The notes under the pieces were generated by a model that did not search any database, was not told the DNA's origin, and worked only from the letters and a program-made list of their open reading frames with translations. Position numbers and translations under genes: made by a program. 64,000 bases of DNA, from NCBI RefSeq assembly GCF_037335815.1, contig NZ_CP147841.1, positions 868,001 to 932,000 on the forward strand. The letters are read 5' to 3'. This document shows positions 42,827-50,869 of this stretch, piece after piece; the first letter of the stretch is position 1; each line of letters starts with the position of its first letter. The DNA comes from Salinirubellus litoreus. Lineage in GTDB: Archaea; Halobacteriota; Halobacteria; Halobacteriales; Haloarculaceae.

Positions 42827-43840
42827 ATGACGACCGTACACTTCGGGATCGACGACGCCGTGGTTCGGGTCGACGACGGCGACGCCCGGATCCTCGCGGA
42901 CGGCGAGTTCGACGTCGAGTGCCTGGCGACCACGCCGGAGTCGCTGCTCGTCGGCACCGTCGAAAACGGCCTCGTACGGCGTCCTCACGACAACGAGAGT
43001 GGCGATGACCGCGAAGCCGGCGACGACAGGTTCGCGCCCGTCGACGGTATCGCGGAGGCGCGCGTCACTTCCCTGGCCGTCGGTTTCGATGGAACGTGCT
43101 GGGCGGGGACCGAGCCGAGTTCGGTCTACCGATCGACCGACGACGGGCGGACGTGGACCGAACTCCCCGGGCTGACGGACCTCCCCTCGGCGGGGGAGTG
43201 GTCGTTCCCGCCGCGACCCCACACCCACCACGTCCGCTGGCTCGAACCGGCCCCGGCCGATCCCGATCGGCTGTACGTCGGCATCGAGGCCGGCGCGCTC
43301 GTCCTCGCGACGGGCGTCACCGACCCCGAGGACGTCGAGTGGCACGAGCGCCCCCCCGGAAGCCGCCGGGACAACCACACGCTCGCCACCCACCCCGACG
43401 CCCCCGAGCGGGTGTACTCCGCGGCCGGCGACGGCTACGCGGAGTCGACCGACGGCGGCGAGACGTGGCACGAGGCGATGGAGGGGCTCGACCACCGCTA
43501 CTGCTGGTCGGTGGCGGTCGATCCCGCCGATCCCGAGGTCCGGGTGATGTCCGCCGCGAGCGGTGCCTACCGTGCCCACCGGTCGGACAGCGCCGAGTCG
43601 TACTGCTACCGACGGACCGACGAGGGTCCGTGGGAGCGGATCTCGGGTGGTCTCCCGACCGGCGAGGGCGTCCTGCGGGCGGTGATCGATTCCGGCGGAG
43701 TGAGCGAGTTCTACGCGCTGAATAGCGAGGGACTCTTTCGCTCGGTCGACGCGGGCGAGACCTGGGACGAGGTCGACCTCGGCGACGCGTGGCTCGACCG
43801 GTTCTCCCGGTCGCCGCCGCGCGGACTCGTCGTCGACTGA
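42827..43840 (+). CDS. BNR/sialidase-type beta-propeller protein
   Basis: A 337-aa protein with BNR (Asp-box) repeats: YRSTDDGRTWTEL, AESTDGGETWHEA and RSVDAGETWDEV, in a six- or seven-bladed propeller like those of the VPS10/photosystem-assembly YCF48 group. HTHHVRWLEPAPADPDRLYV and CWSVAVDPADPEVRVMSA are internal blade repeats. No signal peptide, so it is probably cytoplasmic. Such proteins are often annotated as WD40/YVTN/BNR-like repeat proteins of unknown role. ATG at 42827 chosen over the GTG at 42812. Confidence 0.82.
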   Translation: MTTVHFGIDDAVVRVDDGDARILADGEFDVECLATTPESLLVGTVENGLVRRPHDNESGDDREAGDDRFAPVDGIAEARVTSLAVGFDGTCWAGTEPSSVYRSTDDGRTWTELPGLTDLPSAGEWSFPPRPHTHHVRWLEPAPADPDRLYVGIEAGALVLATGVTDPEDVEWHERPPGSRRDNHTLATHPDAPERVYSAAGDGYAESTDGGETWHEAMEGLDHRYCWSVAVDPADPEVRVMSAASGAYRAHRSDSAESYCYRRTDEGPWERISGGLPTGEGVLRAVIDSGGVSEFYALNSEGLFRSVDAGETWDEVDLGDAWLDRFSRSPPRGLVVD

Positions 43841-43913
43841 GTTCGACCGACTTCCGCGCTCGACGAACGGGGAACTGGGAAGATACTTGTCCGCGAGACC
43901 CCACGTCCCTCCA

Positions 43914-44993
43914 ATGCGGGATTTCGTCGTCGTGGGTGCCGGTCCGGCCGGGTCGCGGTTCGCGCGGTCGGCGGCCGAGCGCGGCCGGGACGTGCTCGTC
44001 CTCGAGCAGGGCGAGATCGGCCGTCCGCTCGCCTGTTCGGGCCACGTCTCGCTCGACGTCTGGGAGTACGTCCCCGAGGAGGCCCGCGAGAGGCTGCTTC
44101 AGAACGAGATATTCGGGGCGCGGTTCCACCTCGACGGCCCGGGGAGCCGCGCCTACCCGTTCTACAAGGAGACGCCCGTCTCGAACGCCATCGACCGGGT
44201 GGAACTCGACCGGACGCTCGCGCGGGCGGCGAGTGACGCCGGCGCGGACGTCCGCGACGGCCACACGGTCACGACCGTCGAGGAACGGTCCGACCGGGTG
44301 GACGTGACCGCTCGCGGCCCCGACGGTGTCGAGCGGTTCGAGGCGCGGATGGTCGTCGGCGCGGACGGCCCCCGGTCGCGGGTCCGGGACGAACTGGGCC
44401 TCCCCGACCCCGACGAGTTCCTCCACGGCGTCCTCGGGTTCGACCCGGGTGCCGATCACGAGGACTTCGTCGACGTCCACCTCACGGTCCCGGGGTTCTT
44501 CGCGTGGCGCATTCCTCGTGGAGAGGCCGGCGTCGAGTACGGCCTCGCAGTCCGGCCCGGCGACGACGCCCCCGGTCGGTTCGACGACCTCTGCGCCGGC
44601 TACGGGGCCGAAATCGACGAGCGGTGCTCGGGATTCATCCCCGTCGGGCCTCCCGACACCGTCACCGGCCGGCGCTCGTTCCTGGTGGGGGACGCGGCCG
44701 GTCAGACCAAACCGTTCACCGGCGGCGGCATCCTCTACGGAATGCGCGCGGCCGACGTCGCCGCCCGCACGGTCGACCCCCGTGCCCCGGCGACGCTCGA
44801 CGCGTACGAGCGGGGCTGGCGCGAGGAGCTAGCGCGGGACGTCGCGCTCGGCCACCTCGTCCGCCGGGCTTACTCGCTCCCGCGCCCCGTGAAACGGCTC
44901 GGTCTTCGGGCGTTCTCGGGGGAGATCGGCGTCCACATGGACCGCCCCTCGACGCTGTTCTCCCGCGAGCAGTTGCGCGCGTTCCTTCGGTAG
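43914..44993 (+). CDS. Geranylgeranyl reductase family FAD-dependent protein (second)
   Basis: A 359-aa flavoprotein with FAD fold VVVGAGPAGSRFARSAAERG, the CSGHVS motif close to the fold (typical of this family, PLACSGHVS), the VGADGPRSRVRD motif and the second FAD motif FLVGDAAGQTKPFTGGGILYG. It likely reduces an isoprenoid or acts as a halogenase-type monooxygenase relative. It differs clearly from the other family member at 23943-25178, so the two probably have different substrates. ATG at 43914. Confidence 0.87.
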   Translation: MRDFVVVGAGPAGSRFARSAAERGRDVLVLEQGEIGRPLACSGHVSLDVWEYVPEEARERLLQNEIFGARFHLDGPGSRAYPFYKETPVSNAIDRVELDRTLARAASDAGADVRDGHTVTTVEERSDRVDVTARGPDGVERFEARMVVGADGPRSRVRDELGLPDPDEFLHGVLGFDPGADHEDFVDVHLTVPGFFAWRIPRGEAGVEYGLAVRPGDDAPGRFDDLCAGYGAEIDERCSGFIPVGPPDTVTGRRSFLVGDAAGQTKPFTGGGILYGMRAADVAARTVDPRAPATLDAYERGWREELARDVALGHLVRRAYSLPRPVKRLGLRAFSGEIGVHMDRPSTLFSREQLRAFLR

Positions 44994-45169
44994 TGCGACG
45001 ACGCTCCGTACGAACGAGATCCGGACGTGGGACGGCGTGGCGATGCTGCCGGATACCTCGAAACCCCCGGGCTCTCGCTTCGCCGTGCTTCCTGCAGCGC
45101 CGGCCCTTCTCGGTCCGAGTCCTCCGGATTCGTAACCAGTGATCGCTCCAGGCAAACGCCGAGAAGCCG

Positions 45170-46237
45170 TCAGTAACTCGGCACCCGACCCGAGCGGGCC
45201 GAGCCCTCGACGAACGGGAGGGCCACGATCCCCGCCTCCTCCCCGTCCACCTCGACCGTCTCGGCGTCGAGATCGAAGTCGACGAGCGCGAGCGCAACGG
45301 GGCGAGAGAGCGACGGGCTCTCGCCGCCGCGGGTCACCTCGCCCACCGCCTCGTCGTCGACGCTCACCTCGGCACCGGCCTCCGGTACCGTCGCGGGTTC
45401 GAGACCGACCACTCGGCGGGAGGGTTGGCCCCGGTTCTCGACCCGGGAGACGACCTCCTGGCCGACGAAACAGCCCTTCTCGTAGTCGACGGCGTTCCCC
45501 AGCCCGAAGACGTTCGGTATCCGATCCTGGAGCTCGCTGTCGAACAGCGGCGTCCCGGCTTCGAGGGTGAGCGAGTGCCACGTCCGGTGGCCGAACGGCG
45601 CGGCGTTCAGCCCCCTCGTCAGGAGGGTGTTGAACACCTCGCCGGCGGCGTCGGCGGCACAGATCACCTCGTAGCCCTCCTCCCCCGCGGGGGCGTCGGT
45701 GGCGATCACCGTGACGCCCTCGTCGGCCATCGAACCGCGGACGAACGACAGGGGGGGCTCCGGTGCGCCCGCGTGATTGAGCACACTGGCGATCTTCTCG
45801 GTCGACTTGGGACCGTGGACGCCGAACACCCCGAAGTCGGTCGACGCCTCCCGGATCTCGACGTCCTGGATGAACGTGCGTTCGGCCCACTCTTCGGCGA
45901 TCTCGCCGGCCATCGACGGCGGCGTGAACAGCAGCAGGCGCTCGGCCGCGTTGTAGACGTACAGGTCCGCGCGGACCTTCCCCTGGGGGTCGAGCAGGAG
46001 CGCGTAACACCCCTCGCCGTCCTCGGCGGGAACGCGGTTCGAGACGACGTTGTCGACGTACTCGACCCGGTCGGAGCCGGTCACCTCGACGACGCCGTAG
46101 CCCATCTCGATCACGCCGACGCCGTTGCGGACCGCGCGGTGGGCGCTGTCCGGCCGGCCGTAGTGCTCGACCACCCGGCGACCGTCGTACTCGACGAACT
46201 CGGCCCCGAGGTCGTCGTGTGCCGCGGCGACTGTCAT
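45170..46237 (-). CDS. GcvT/YgfZ-family folate-binding protein
   Basis: A 355-aa protein with the GcvT fold. The YgfZ signature KGCFVGQEV is present (GNAVDYEKGCFVGQEVVSRV), and the N-terminal folate-binding part reads GVGVIEMGYGVVEVTGSDRV. Members are either aminomethyltransferases or YgfZ-type Fe-S cluster/tRNA-modification helpers; the signature favours the latter. No other glycine-cleavage gene is nearby. A palindromic repeat element lies 70 bp upstream of the start. Confidence 0.85.
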   Translation of the reverse strand: MTVAAAHDDLGAEFVEYDGRRVVEHYGRPDSAHRAVRNGVGVIEMGYGVVEVTGSDRVEYVDNVVSNRVPAEDGEGCYALLLDPQGKVRADLYVYNAAERLLLFTPPSMAGEIAEEWAERTFIQDVEIREASTDFGVFGVHGPKSTEKIASVLNHAGAPEPPLSFVRGSMADEGVTVIATDAPAGEEGYEVICAADAAGEVFNTLLTRGLNAAPFGHRTWHSLTLEAGTPLFDSELQDRIPNVFGLGNAVDYEKGCFVGQEVVSRVENRGQPSRRVVGLEPATVPEAGAEVSVDDEAVGEVTRGGESPSLSRPVALALVDFDLDAETVEVDGEEAGIVALPFVEGSARSGRVPSY

Positions 46238-46306
46238 CGGTCGGGGTACGGTGCCGGAACGTAAAACGGTGCGCGGTCCGGGCGCGGACCGCGAGTCGCT
46301 CCGTGA

Positions 46307-46394
46307 CTCATACGGTCGTGCGTAGTCTTTTGCCGGCGATGACCGACTCCGGTGGGGTTGATCGACGGTAAATCGTTACGCACGACCGTATCAG
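46307..46394 (-). repeat. Palindromic stop-codon element, copy 2
   Basis: Same element as at 39647, on the minus strand: from CTGATACGG (containing the TGA stop of the DUF6432-like gene, 46391-46393) to CCGTATGAG. The outer arms are identical to copy 1 (46311-46324 and 46377-46390). The inner arms and loop differ, with ATCGCCGGCAAA on one side. Confidence 0.85.
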
Positions 46395-46687
46395 AACGGG
46401 AGGCGGTCGAGCATCCGCTCCAGCCAGGACTCCTCCTCGGGCTCCTCGCTCGGGTCGGGGACGACCCGTCCGTCGGGGTAGATCCGCGTGGTCCCCGACT
46501 CCATCTCGACCTCGATGAGGCCCGCCGACTTGAGCTCCGCCAGCGCCTCCTCGATCCCGTCGATGTCGACGTCGGTGTGCGACCGCAGCTCGAAGACCGT
46601 CATCCCCTCCTCGTGGCGATCGACGAGCGCGTCGAGCACCGCGACCTGCGTCCCGTCGCGGTCGCGGTACTCCCGCTTGGCCTGCAT
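46391..46687 (-). CDS. DUF6432-like winged-helix protein
   Basis: A 98-aa protein, start ATG at 46685-46687. Residues 1-65 form a small winged-helix domain (REYRDRDGTQVAVLDALVDR, MTVFELRSHTDVDIDGIEEA, LAELKSAGLIEVEMESG). A short acidic linker and an amphipathic end (EEESWLERMLDRLPF) follow. This matches haloarchaeal DUF6432 proteins, presumed small DNA-binding regulators. The stop codon lies inside palindromic element copy 2. Divergent from the zinc-ribbon protein at 46848. Confidence 0.78.
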   Translation of the reverse strand: MQAKREYRDRDGTQVAVLDALVDRHEEGMTVFELRSHTDVDIDGIEEALAELKSAGLIEVEMESGTTRIYPDGRVVPDPSEEPEEESWLERMLDRLPF

Positions 46688-46815
46688 GGCCGCGTGTTCT
46701 CCGGGCGACGTAATAACGGTTGACGACGGAACGCCACTTTCGGACGTCGGTCCTCGGCGGTCCGGGGCGGTCCGTGGTGGCCCGTCGGTGGGTATCGGGG
46801 CGTCCGGCCCGGCAG

Positions 46816-46823
46816 TTTTATAC
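46816..46823 (+). promoter_or_regulatory. TATA box of the DUF7093-like gene
   Basis: TTTTATAC centred about 28 nt before the ATG at 46848. Confidence 0.65.
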
Positions 46824-46847
46824 GCCGAACGCGGTGACGTTCCCCAA

Positions 46848-47807
46848 ATGGGTCTCAGGTGTTCCATCCTCGGGCATACCTTCGACGAGACCGAGGTCCG
46901 TCGCGACCGCCGCGAGCGGGGATCCGGTAACGAGGTCATCACCGTCGTCGCGCAGGTCGAGCGGTGTAGCCGGTGTGGCACCGAGCGCGTCGTCTCCGAG
47001 AACAAGGAGGTCGTCTCGGTCGTCGACGCCGACGAGGTCGGCCTCGAAGCGGGGGAGAACGCGGGACCGGGAACCGCCGCGTCCGAGCCAGGGGGGGCCG
47101 TCCCCGACGGAGCGGCGGCCGACGACACCGATGGACCCGCCACCGCGGAAGGGGACGCCGAATCCGACGACCTCCACTCGGCGCTGGCCGGGGACGAGGC
47201 CGACCCCGGCGGTGACCCGGAGGCTCCGACCGGGTCCGGCGGGGCGTCCGAGCCACCGGCGGAGACGGATGCGGATACGACGGCCGACCCGTCCGAGGAG
47301 GACGTCGAGTTCATCACCGAGACGGAGGGGTCGCTCGGCGGCGGCGAGGACGTCGCCGAGGACGCCGACGTCCCGAACGACGCCGGTGACGCGCCGGGCG
47401 AGGGGGGTGGCGGCATCGGCGGGATGGCCGCCCGAAGCGGGGCGTTCGACGGGGACGAGACGGATTCTGCCGGGAACGAGAGCGAGACCGAGGGTGCTGC
47501 CGACGACGCCGAGATACTCGACGCGCCCGAGTCGAACTCCGAACGGGCTCCCGGCCAGTGGCCCGACGAGCCCGACGGGAGCGAGCCGTGGGAGCCCGAC
47601 ACGCTGGACGAGCGCGAGCGGGACCCGGACGCGGCGGCCGAGTCGGACCCGGACGTCGAACCCGTCGCCGAGTCCTCCTTTACCGTCCCCGCGGGGTCGC
47701 TCAGGTGCCCGAACTGCGGCCACGAGGTGAGCGCCGACTCCTCGTTCCGTGCCGGCGACGCCTGTCCCGAGTGCCAGGCCGGCTACCTCGAATCGGGCGA
47801 CCAGTGA
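46848..47807 (+). CDS. DUF7093-like protein with terminal zinc ribbons and acidic linker
   Basis: A 319-aa protein. The N-terminal segment MGLRCSILGHTFDETEVRRD with VERCSRCGTERVVSENK is a treble-clef-type zinc site. A very long Asp/Glu/Gly/Ala disordered middle follows (about 55-280), and the end is a second zinc ribbon CPNCGHEVSADSSF...CPECQAGYL. This architecture is typical of haloarchaeal DUF7093 proteins. Function unknown; the ribbons suggest binding to nucleic acid or a transcription/translation machine. Confidence 0.8.
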   Translation: MGLRCSILGHTFDETEVRRDRRERGSGNEVITVVAQVERCSRCGTERVVSENKEVVSVVDADEVGLEAGENAGPGTAASEPGGAVPDGAAADDTDGPATAEGDAESDDLHSALAGDEADPGGDPEAPTGSGGASEPPAETDADTTADPSEEDVEFITETEGSLGGGEDVAEDADVPNDAGDAPGEGGGGIGGMAARSGAFDGDETDSAGNESETEGAADDAEILDAPESNSERAPGQWPDEPDGSEPWEPDTLDERERDPDAAAESDPDVEPVAESSFTVPAGSLRCPNCGHEVSADSSFRAGDACPECQAGYLESGDQ

Positions 47808-47912
47808 CGGCTATCCCCGGGTATCCCCGGGCGGGCGCGGTCTCACACGGTCGTTCGGGGGGATCCGGCACAGCCGAAATGGGTAAACCCCTCCTCTGTG
47901 AACGCCGCGAAC

Positions 47913-48305
47913 ATGGAGGAGTACAAGATGCGCCGGGGTGAGTATCTGGAGGATCGAGTTCCGGATCTGGAGGCGACCATCGAGGACTACTTCGGCCCCA
48001 TCACGGGCACCGAGGAGTTCAAGGGGAGCGACCTCTACGTGGTCGGCGAGCCGAAGAACCCCGTCTTCGAGAAGGTCGTCGCCGGAGCCGTCTCCTACAG
48101 CGGCAAGAAGGACAAACTCGCGGTGGACTTCCACGAACGGAGCCTGGAGGAACTGATGGAGGCCGGCGACGTCGACGCCGCCGGCGACGCCAACACGGCG
48201 AAGAACGAGTTCCTCCTCGAGTGCACCGGTCGGGACGCGAAGTCCCGCCGCGAGTCGATGAAGCGCTCCGTCGAGGACGACGCCGACGCCCCGGACAACG
48301 TCTGA
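47913..48305 (+). CDS. DUF5611 family protein
   Basis: A 130-aa protein matching the archaeal DUF5611 pattern: MRRGEYLEDRVPDLEATIED, YFGPITGTEEFKGSDLYVVG, VSYSGKKDKLAVDFHERS and AKNEFLLECTGRDAKSRRES. Conserved in Euryarchaeota, without a known function. The ATG at 47913 is preferred over the GTG at 47898 because an AT-rich element near 47882 is about 30 nt upstream. Its TGA starts palindromic element copy 3. Confidence 0.85.
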   Translation: MEEYKMRRGEYLEDRVPDLEATIEDYFGPITGTEEFKGSDLYVVGEPKNPVFEKVVAGAVSYSGKKDKLAVDFHERSLEELMEAGDVDAAGDANTAKNEFLLECTGRDAKSRRESMKRSVEDDADAPDNV

Positions 48306-48388
48306 TACGGATCGTCGTGGCGATTTACCGGCGACCACTCGAACGGGGTCCGTGATCGCCGGTAAAAGACTACAACAATCCGTATGAG
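48302..48388 (+). repeat. Palindromic stop-codon element, copy 3
   Basis: Diverged copy: CTGATACGG (TGA is the DUF5611 stop) to CCGTATGAG. The inner arm TTTACCGGCGA/TCGCCGGTAAA is perfect. The outer arms TACGGATCGTCGT and ACAACAATCCGTA differ from the other copies but still pair, with two G-U-type pairs. Confidence 0.82.
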
Positions 48389-48451
48389 CCGACACCCGGC
48401 TCTTCCCCGGAGGTCGGTCCAGGCGTTCCGACCGCTACCCGCCGCTCGTTC

Positions 48452-48628
48452 TCACATCACGTCGGGATCCTCGCGTTCGTAGGCCGACTCGGTCAGCAGC
48501 GCTTCGAGGTTCGCGTACGGGACGAACGCCAGCATCTCGTCGTCCTCGTCGTACAGTTCGACGCCGTTCTCGACGTGTTCGTACGTCTCGGCCTCGAGCT
48601 GGCCGTTCGGCAGGATGGCGCGGTACAT
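48452..48628 (-). CDS. Small conserved haloarchaeal protein, 58 aa
   Basis: It reads MYRAILPNGQLEAETYEHVE, NGVELYDEDDEMLAFVPYAN and LEALLTESAYER, a compact beta-hairpin-like protein with balanced composition typical of a real gene. I recognise the MYRAI-L-P-N-G style start from haloarchaeal small proteins but no function. The ATG at 48628 is preferred over a GTG six codons upstream. It converges with the DUF5611 gene, with repeat copy 3 between them. Confidence 0.7.
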   Translation of the reverse strand: MYRAILPNGQLEAETYEHVENGVELYDEDDEMLAFVPYANLEALLTESAYEREDPDVM

Positions 48629-48862
48629 ACGAGCACGGTAGTCCACGCGAGGTGGTATGGGTTTCGCCCACCCCGGTCGGTCCGTCCGGGGCGGTCCCGC
48701 TCGGGAGGGGGGTTCGTCCGGGCAGCGCGCTCACCTGGCGAGACGCTACCGTCCGGCGCTTCACGGGTCCACCGGGACGACGAGGACTGCCGACCGCTGG
48801 AGCCCGCGGGAACGGTGTCGACCGCCGTTCCGGATCTGTCCCCTTACTCGGGGGGGAGTCGA

Positions 48863-49213
48863 CTACCCGAGTTTCTTCCGGGAGACCTTCACGCCGCCCG
48901 GCGTGATGATGATCTGGTCGTCGTCCTTCTGGACGATGTCGCCGCCGACCTCGCGGGCGACCTGCTTGAGCTCGTCGCTGATGTGCTCCATCGTCCGGTC
49001 GCTCGTCGAGTGTCGGGTGATGTCCGCGATGACGACGCTCCCGTCGTAGACGGCGTCCTTGATGGGGATGACGTCGCTCTTGTCGCCGATGGTCGCGATG
49101 TGGACCGTGGTCCCGGTCTCGACCGCCGCCGCGTCGAAGTCGTCCACGTCCAGTTCCACGTAGTCGTCGGTCCTCCCCTGGCCCCCCCCGAGGAGTTTGC
49201 TCATGAGACCCAT
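48863..49213 (-). CDS. sepF: Cell division protein SepF (archaeal)
   Basis: A 116-aa protein. The N-terminal MGLMSKLLGG forms the membrane-targeting amphipathic segment. The SepF/DUF552 core follows: YVELDVDDFDAAAVETGTTV, IKDAVYDGSVVIADITRHST, MEHISDELKQVAREVGGDIV and QIIITPGGVKVS. In haloarchaea SepF is the membrane anchor for FtsZ2-dependent division and is essential. Length is normal for archaeal SepF. Start at 49213 includes the targeting segment; MSK at 49204 would lose part of it. Confidence 0.93.
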   Translation of the reverse strand: MGLMSKLLGGGQGRTDDYVELDVDDFDAAAVETGTTVHIATIGDKSDVIPIKDAVYDGSVVIADITRHSTSDRTMEHISDELKQVAREVGGDIVQKDDDQIIITPGGVKVSRKKLG

Positions 49214-49313
49214 ACCTACGGAGGCGTCCGGTGCGGGCATAGTTCTTACGTCAGACGCACGTACGCGGCGGGAGCGCCCGACCTCACCGCCCGGTGCGCC
49301 GCGGCTCCGGGGC

Positions 49314-49793
49314 TCAGACGGAGAACTCGTAGAGCTCGTCGCCGACGTGGTGGAGCGACGTGACGACCTTCCCCGAGTCGCCGGCCATCTCCGAACCGTC
49401 GACGTCCGCACGACCCACCGCGAGCACCTTCCCGTGGGTCTCCTCGGCGATACAGACGAGGTCGCCGGGTCCGATGGCGTCGTCGGCCTCGACGATACCC
49501 GGGCGCATCACGTTCGCGCCGTCGGAGACGAACGAGACCGCACCGGCGTCGACGGTCACCACGCGGCGCTCCGGGGGGAACTCGTTGGCTCCCCGGACGG
49601 TGAGGAACGGCTCGTCGTCGAAGAACGCGACGAGCGGCTCGCCGTCGACGAGAACGACTCGCTCCTCGGAGTCGGTGAACTCGACGTCCTCGAAGGCGTC
49701 GCCCTCGATCTCGACGCCGAGCCCCTCGCGGACGGCGTCGCGGATCTCGTCGATCTCGTCGCCGCGGAGGTGGTGTCGGGACTTGACGTTCAT
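49314..49793 (-). CDS. PUA-domain RNA-binding protein
   Basis: A 159-aa protein with an N-terminal pre-PUA domain (VKSRHHLRGDEIDEIRDAVR) and a C-terminal PUA domain (PERRVVTVDAGAVSFVSDGA, NVMRPGIVEADDAIGPGDLV, VCIAEETHGKVLAVGRA). It matches archaeal stand-alone PUA/MCT-1-like proteins that bind tRNA or the ribosome. No catalytic domain. It sits about 100 bp upstream of sepF on the same strand and may be co-transcribed. Confidence 0.9.
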   Translation of the reverse strand: MNVKSRHHLRGDEIDEIRDAVREGLGVEIEGDAFEDVEFTDSEERVVLVDGEPLVAFFDDEPFLTVRGANEFPPERRVVTVDAGAVSFVSDGANVMRPGIVEADDAIGPGDLVCIAEETHGKVLAVGRADVDGSEMAGDSGKVVTSLHHVGDELYEFSV

Positions 49794-49924
49794 ACCTCCG
49801 CCTGGGGGTGGCGACCGGATAAATCGTCCGTCACTCGGCCGAGCGGTCCGCCGCCGGTGACTGGAGCGCGTTCGTGGGGGTCCGAGCACAAAGCTCTAAG
49901 TCGGGGGGCTCGAACTGGACGCGT

Positions 49925-50251
49925 ATGTTGGGCAGGCGTGACCGCCGGGGTCACCGCGAGGTCACCTGCGTCGCGTGCGGCCTCGATCTCCCGCGGTCGG
50001 ACGCGCGCGAGTACGACAAGTTCGGCGACCGCTACGACCGGCGGGACAAGGAGTTCGAGTACCTCTGTAAACCCTGCTACCGGGGGCTCTGCCACCAGCC
50101 ACGGCGCGGACTCGAGGACCTCCTCGTGGCGTCCGGCGCGGGCGAGCAGTCCCGGGACGGCTTCCTCGCGGAGTTCGCCGCTCTCCTCGACGAGGGCGCG
50201 AGCGCCGAGACCGACCCGCCGACCGAACGCGACGAGCGAAACGAGCGCTGA
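49925..50251 (+). CDS. DUF7562-like zinc-ribbon protein
   Basis: A 108-aa protein. CVACGLDLPRSDAREYDKFG and YLCKPCYRGLCHQPRRGLED provide two CxxC pairs in a zinc ribbon; the C-terminal tail is acidic and disordered. The pattern matches a haloarchaeal DUF7562 protein. Function unknown. The ATG at 49925 follows an AAGCTCTAAG stretch at about 49892-49901 that could serve as its promoter. Confidence 0.78.
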   Translation: MLGRRDRRGHREVTCVACGLDLPRSDAREYDKFGDRYDRRDKEFEYLCKPCYRGLCHQPRRGLEDLLVASGAGEQSRDGFLAEFAALLDEGASAETDPPTERDERNER

Positions 50252-50869
50252 TACTCGGCCCCAAGCTCTCCTGCCGCTCGTGGCGTCCGTCTCGACATCT
50301 CGTCCGAGAGCCAACGTCTCGCGGTCCCTGCTCCCCTCTCGGCCGCCGTTCACCCTACCGGAGACTTGCCTCCGTTCGCCATGACGGGGTCTCCCTCGCT
50401 TCGCTCGCTGCGGCCCCGCGGCTCGCGGGTCGTTTCGCTCGCTGATCGTTCTGCTTCCGTTCGCGTGGTCGGAACGCTCTCGGTCCCCGCTCACAACGGC
50501 GGTCCCTCGCTTCGCTCGGGCCCGCCCGCATCTCGCGGGCTTCTCCCGCTCGATAACGAGGGTCTCTCTCAGGTGGATTCGCTACGCTCACCCACCAACG
50601 CTTTCGCTCGACCCTCGCTGCTAACGGTTCCCTGCGGTCGCCGTTCGTCACGATGGGGCCTCGTTCGCTTCGGTCCCGTGGCTCGCGGGTCGCTCCACTC
50701 CCCGTTCGCCACCAGGTGGCGCTCCCTTCGTTCGCGCCACCCACACCTTGCGGATCGTTCCGTTTCCCCGATCGATACCGGGGGCTCGCTGCTCGCGGCT
50801 CGCTCCCTTCGGTCGCTGCGCCCTCGCTCTCCCCAACAACTATTCAAGCGCATCCACCCAAGCCAGTCC
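50252..50869. other. 618-bp intergenic filler with repeated GC-rich words
   Basis: No convincing gene on either strand; the long open frames are Arg/Ser/Pro-rich artefacts. The stretch is built from reiterated words such as CTCGCTTCGCTCG, GGCTCGCGGGTCG and CCCTCGCTTCGCTCGG, with many small dyads. The promoter of the RNase R-like gene (ACTATTCAAG near 50840) is at its right end. Similar words fill 3208-3300, 25320-25440 and 56640-56720. Confidence 0.6.

Noticed and set aside
50252..50869. Possible CRISPR array in the reiterated-word region
   Set aside because: Repeats are short, irregularly spaced and of variable sequence; there are no uniform spacers and no cas genes nearby.
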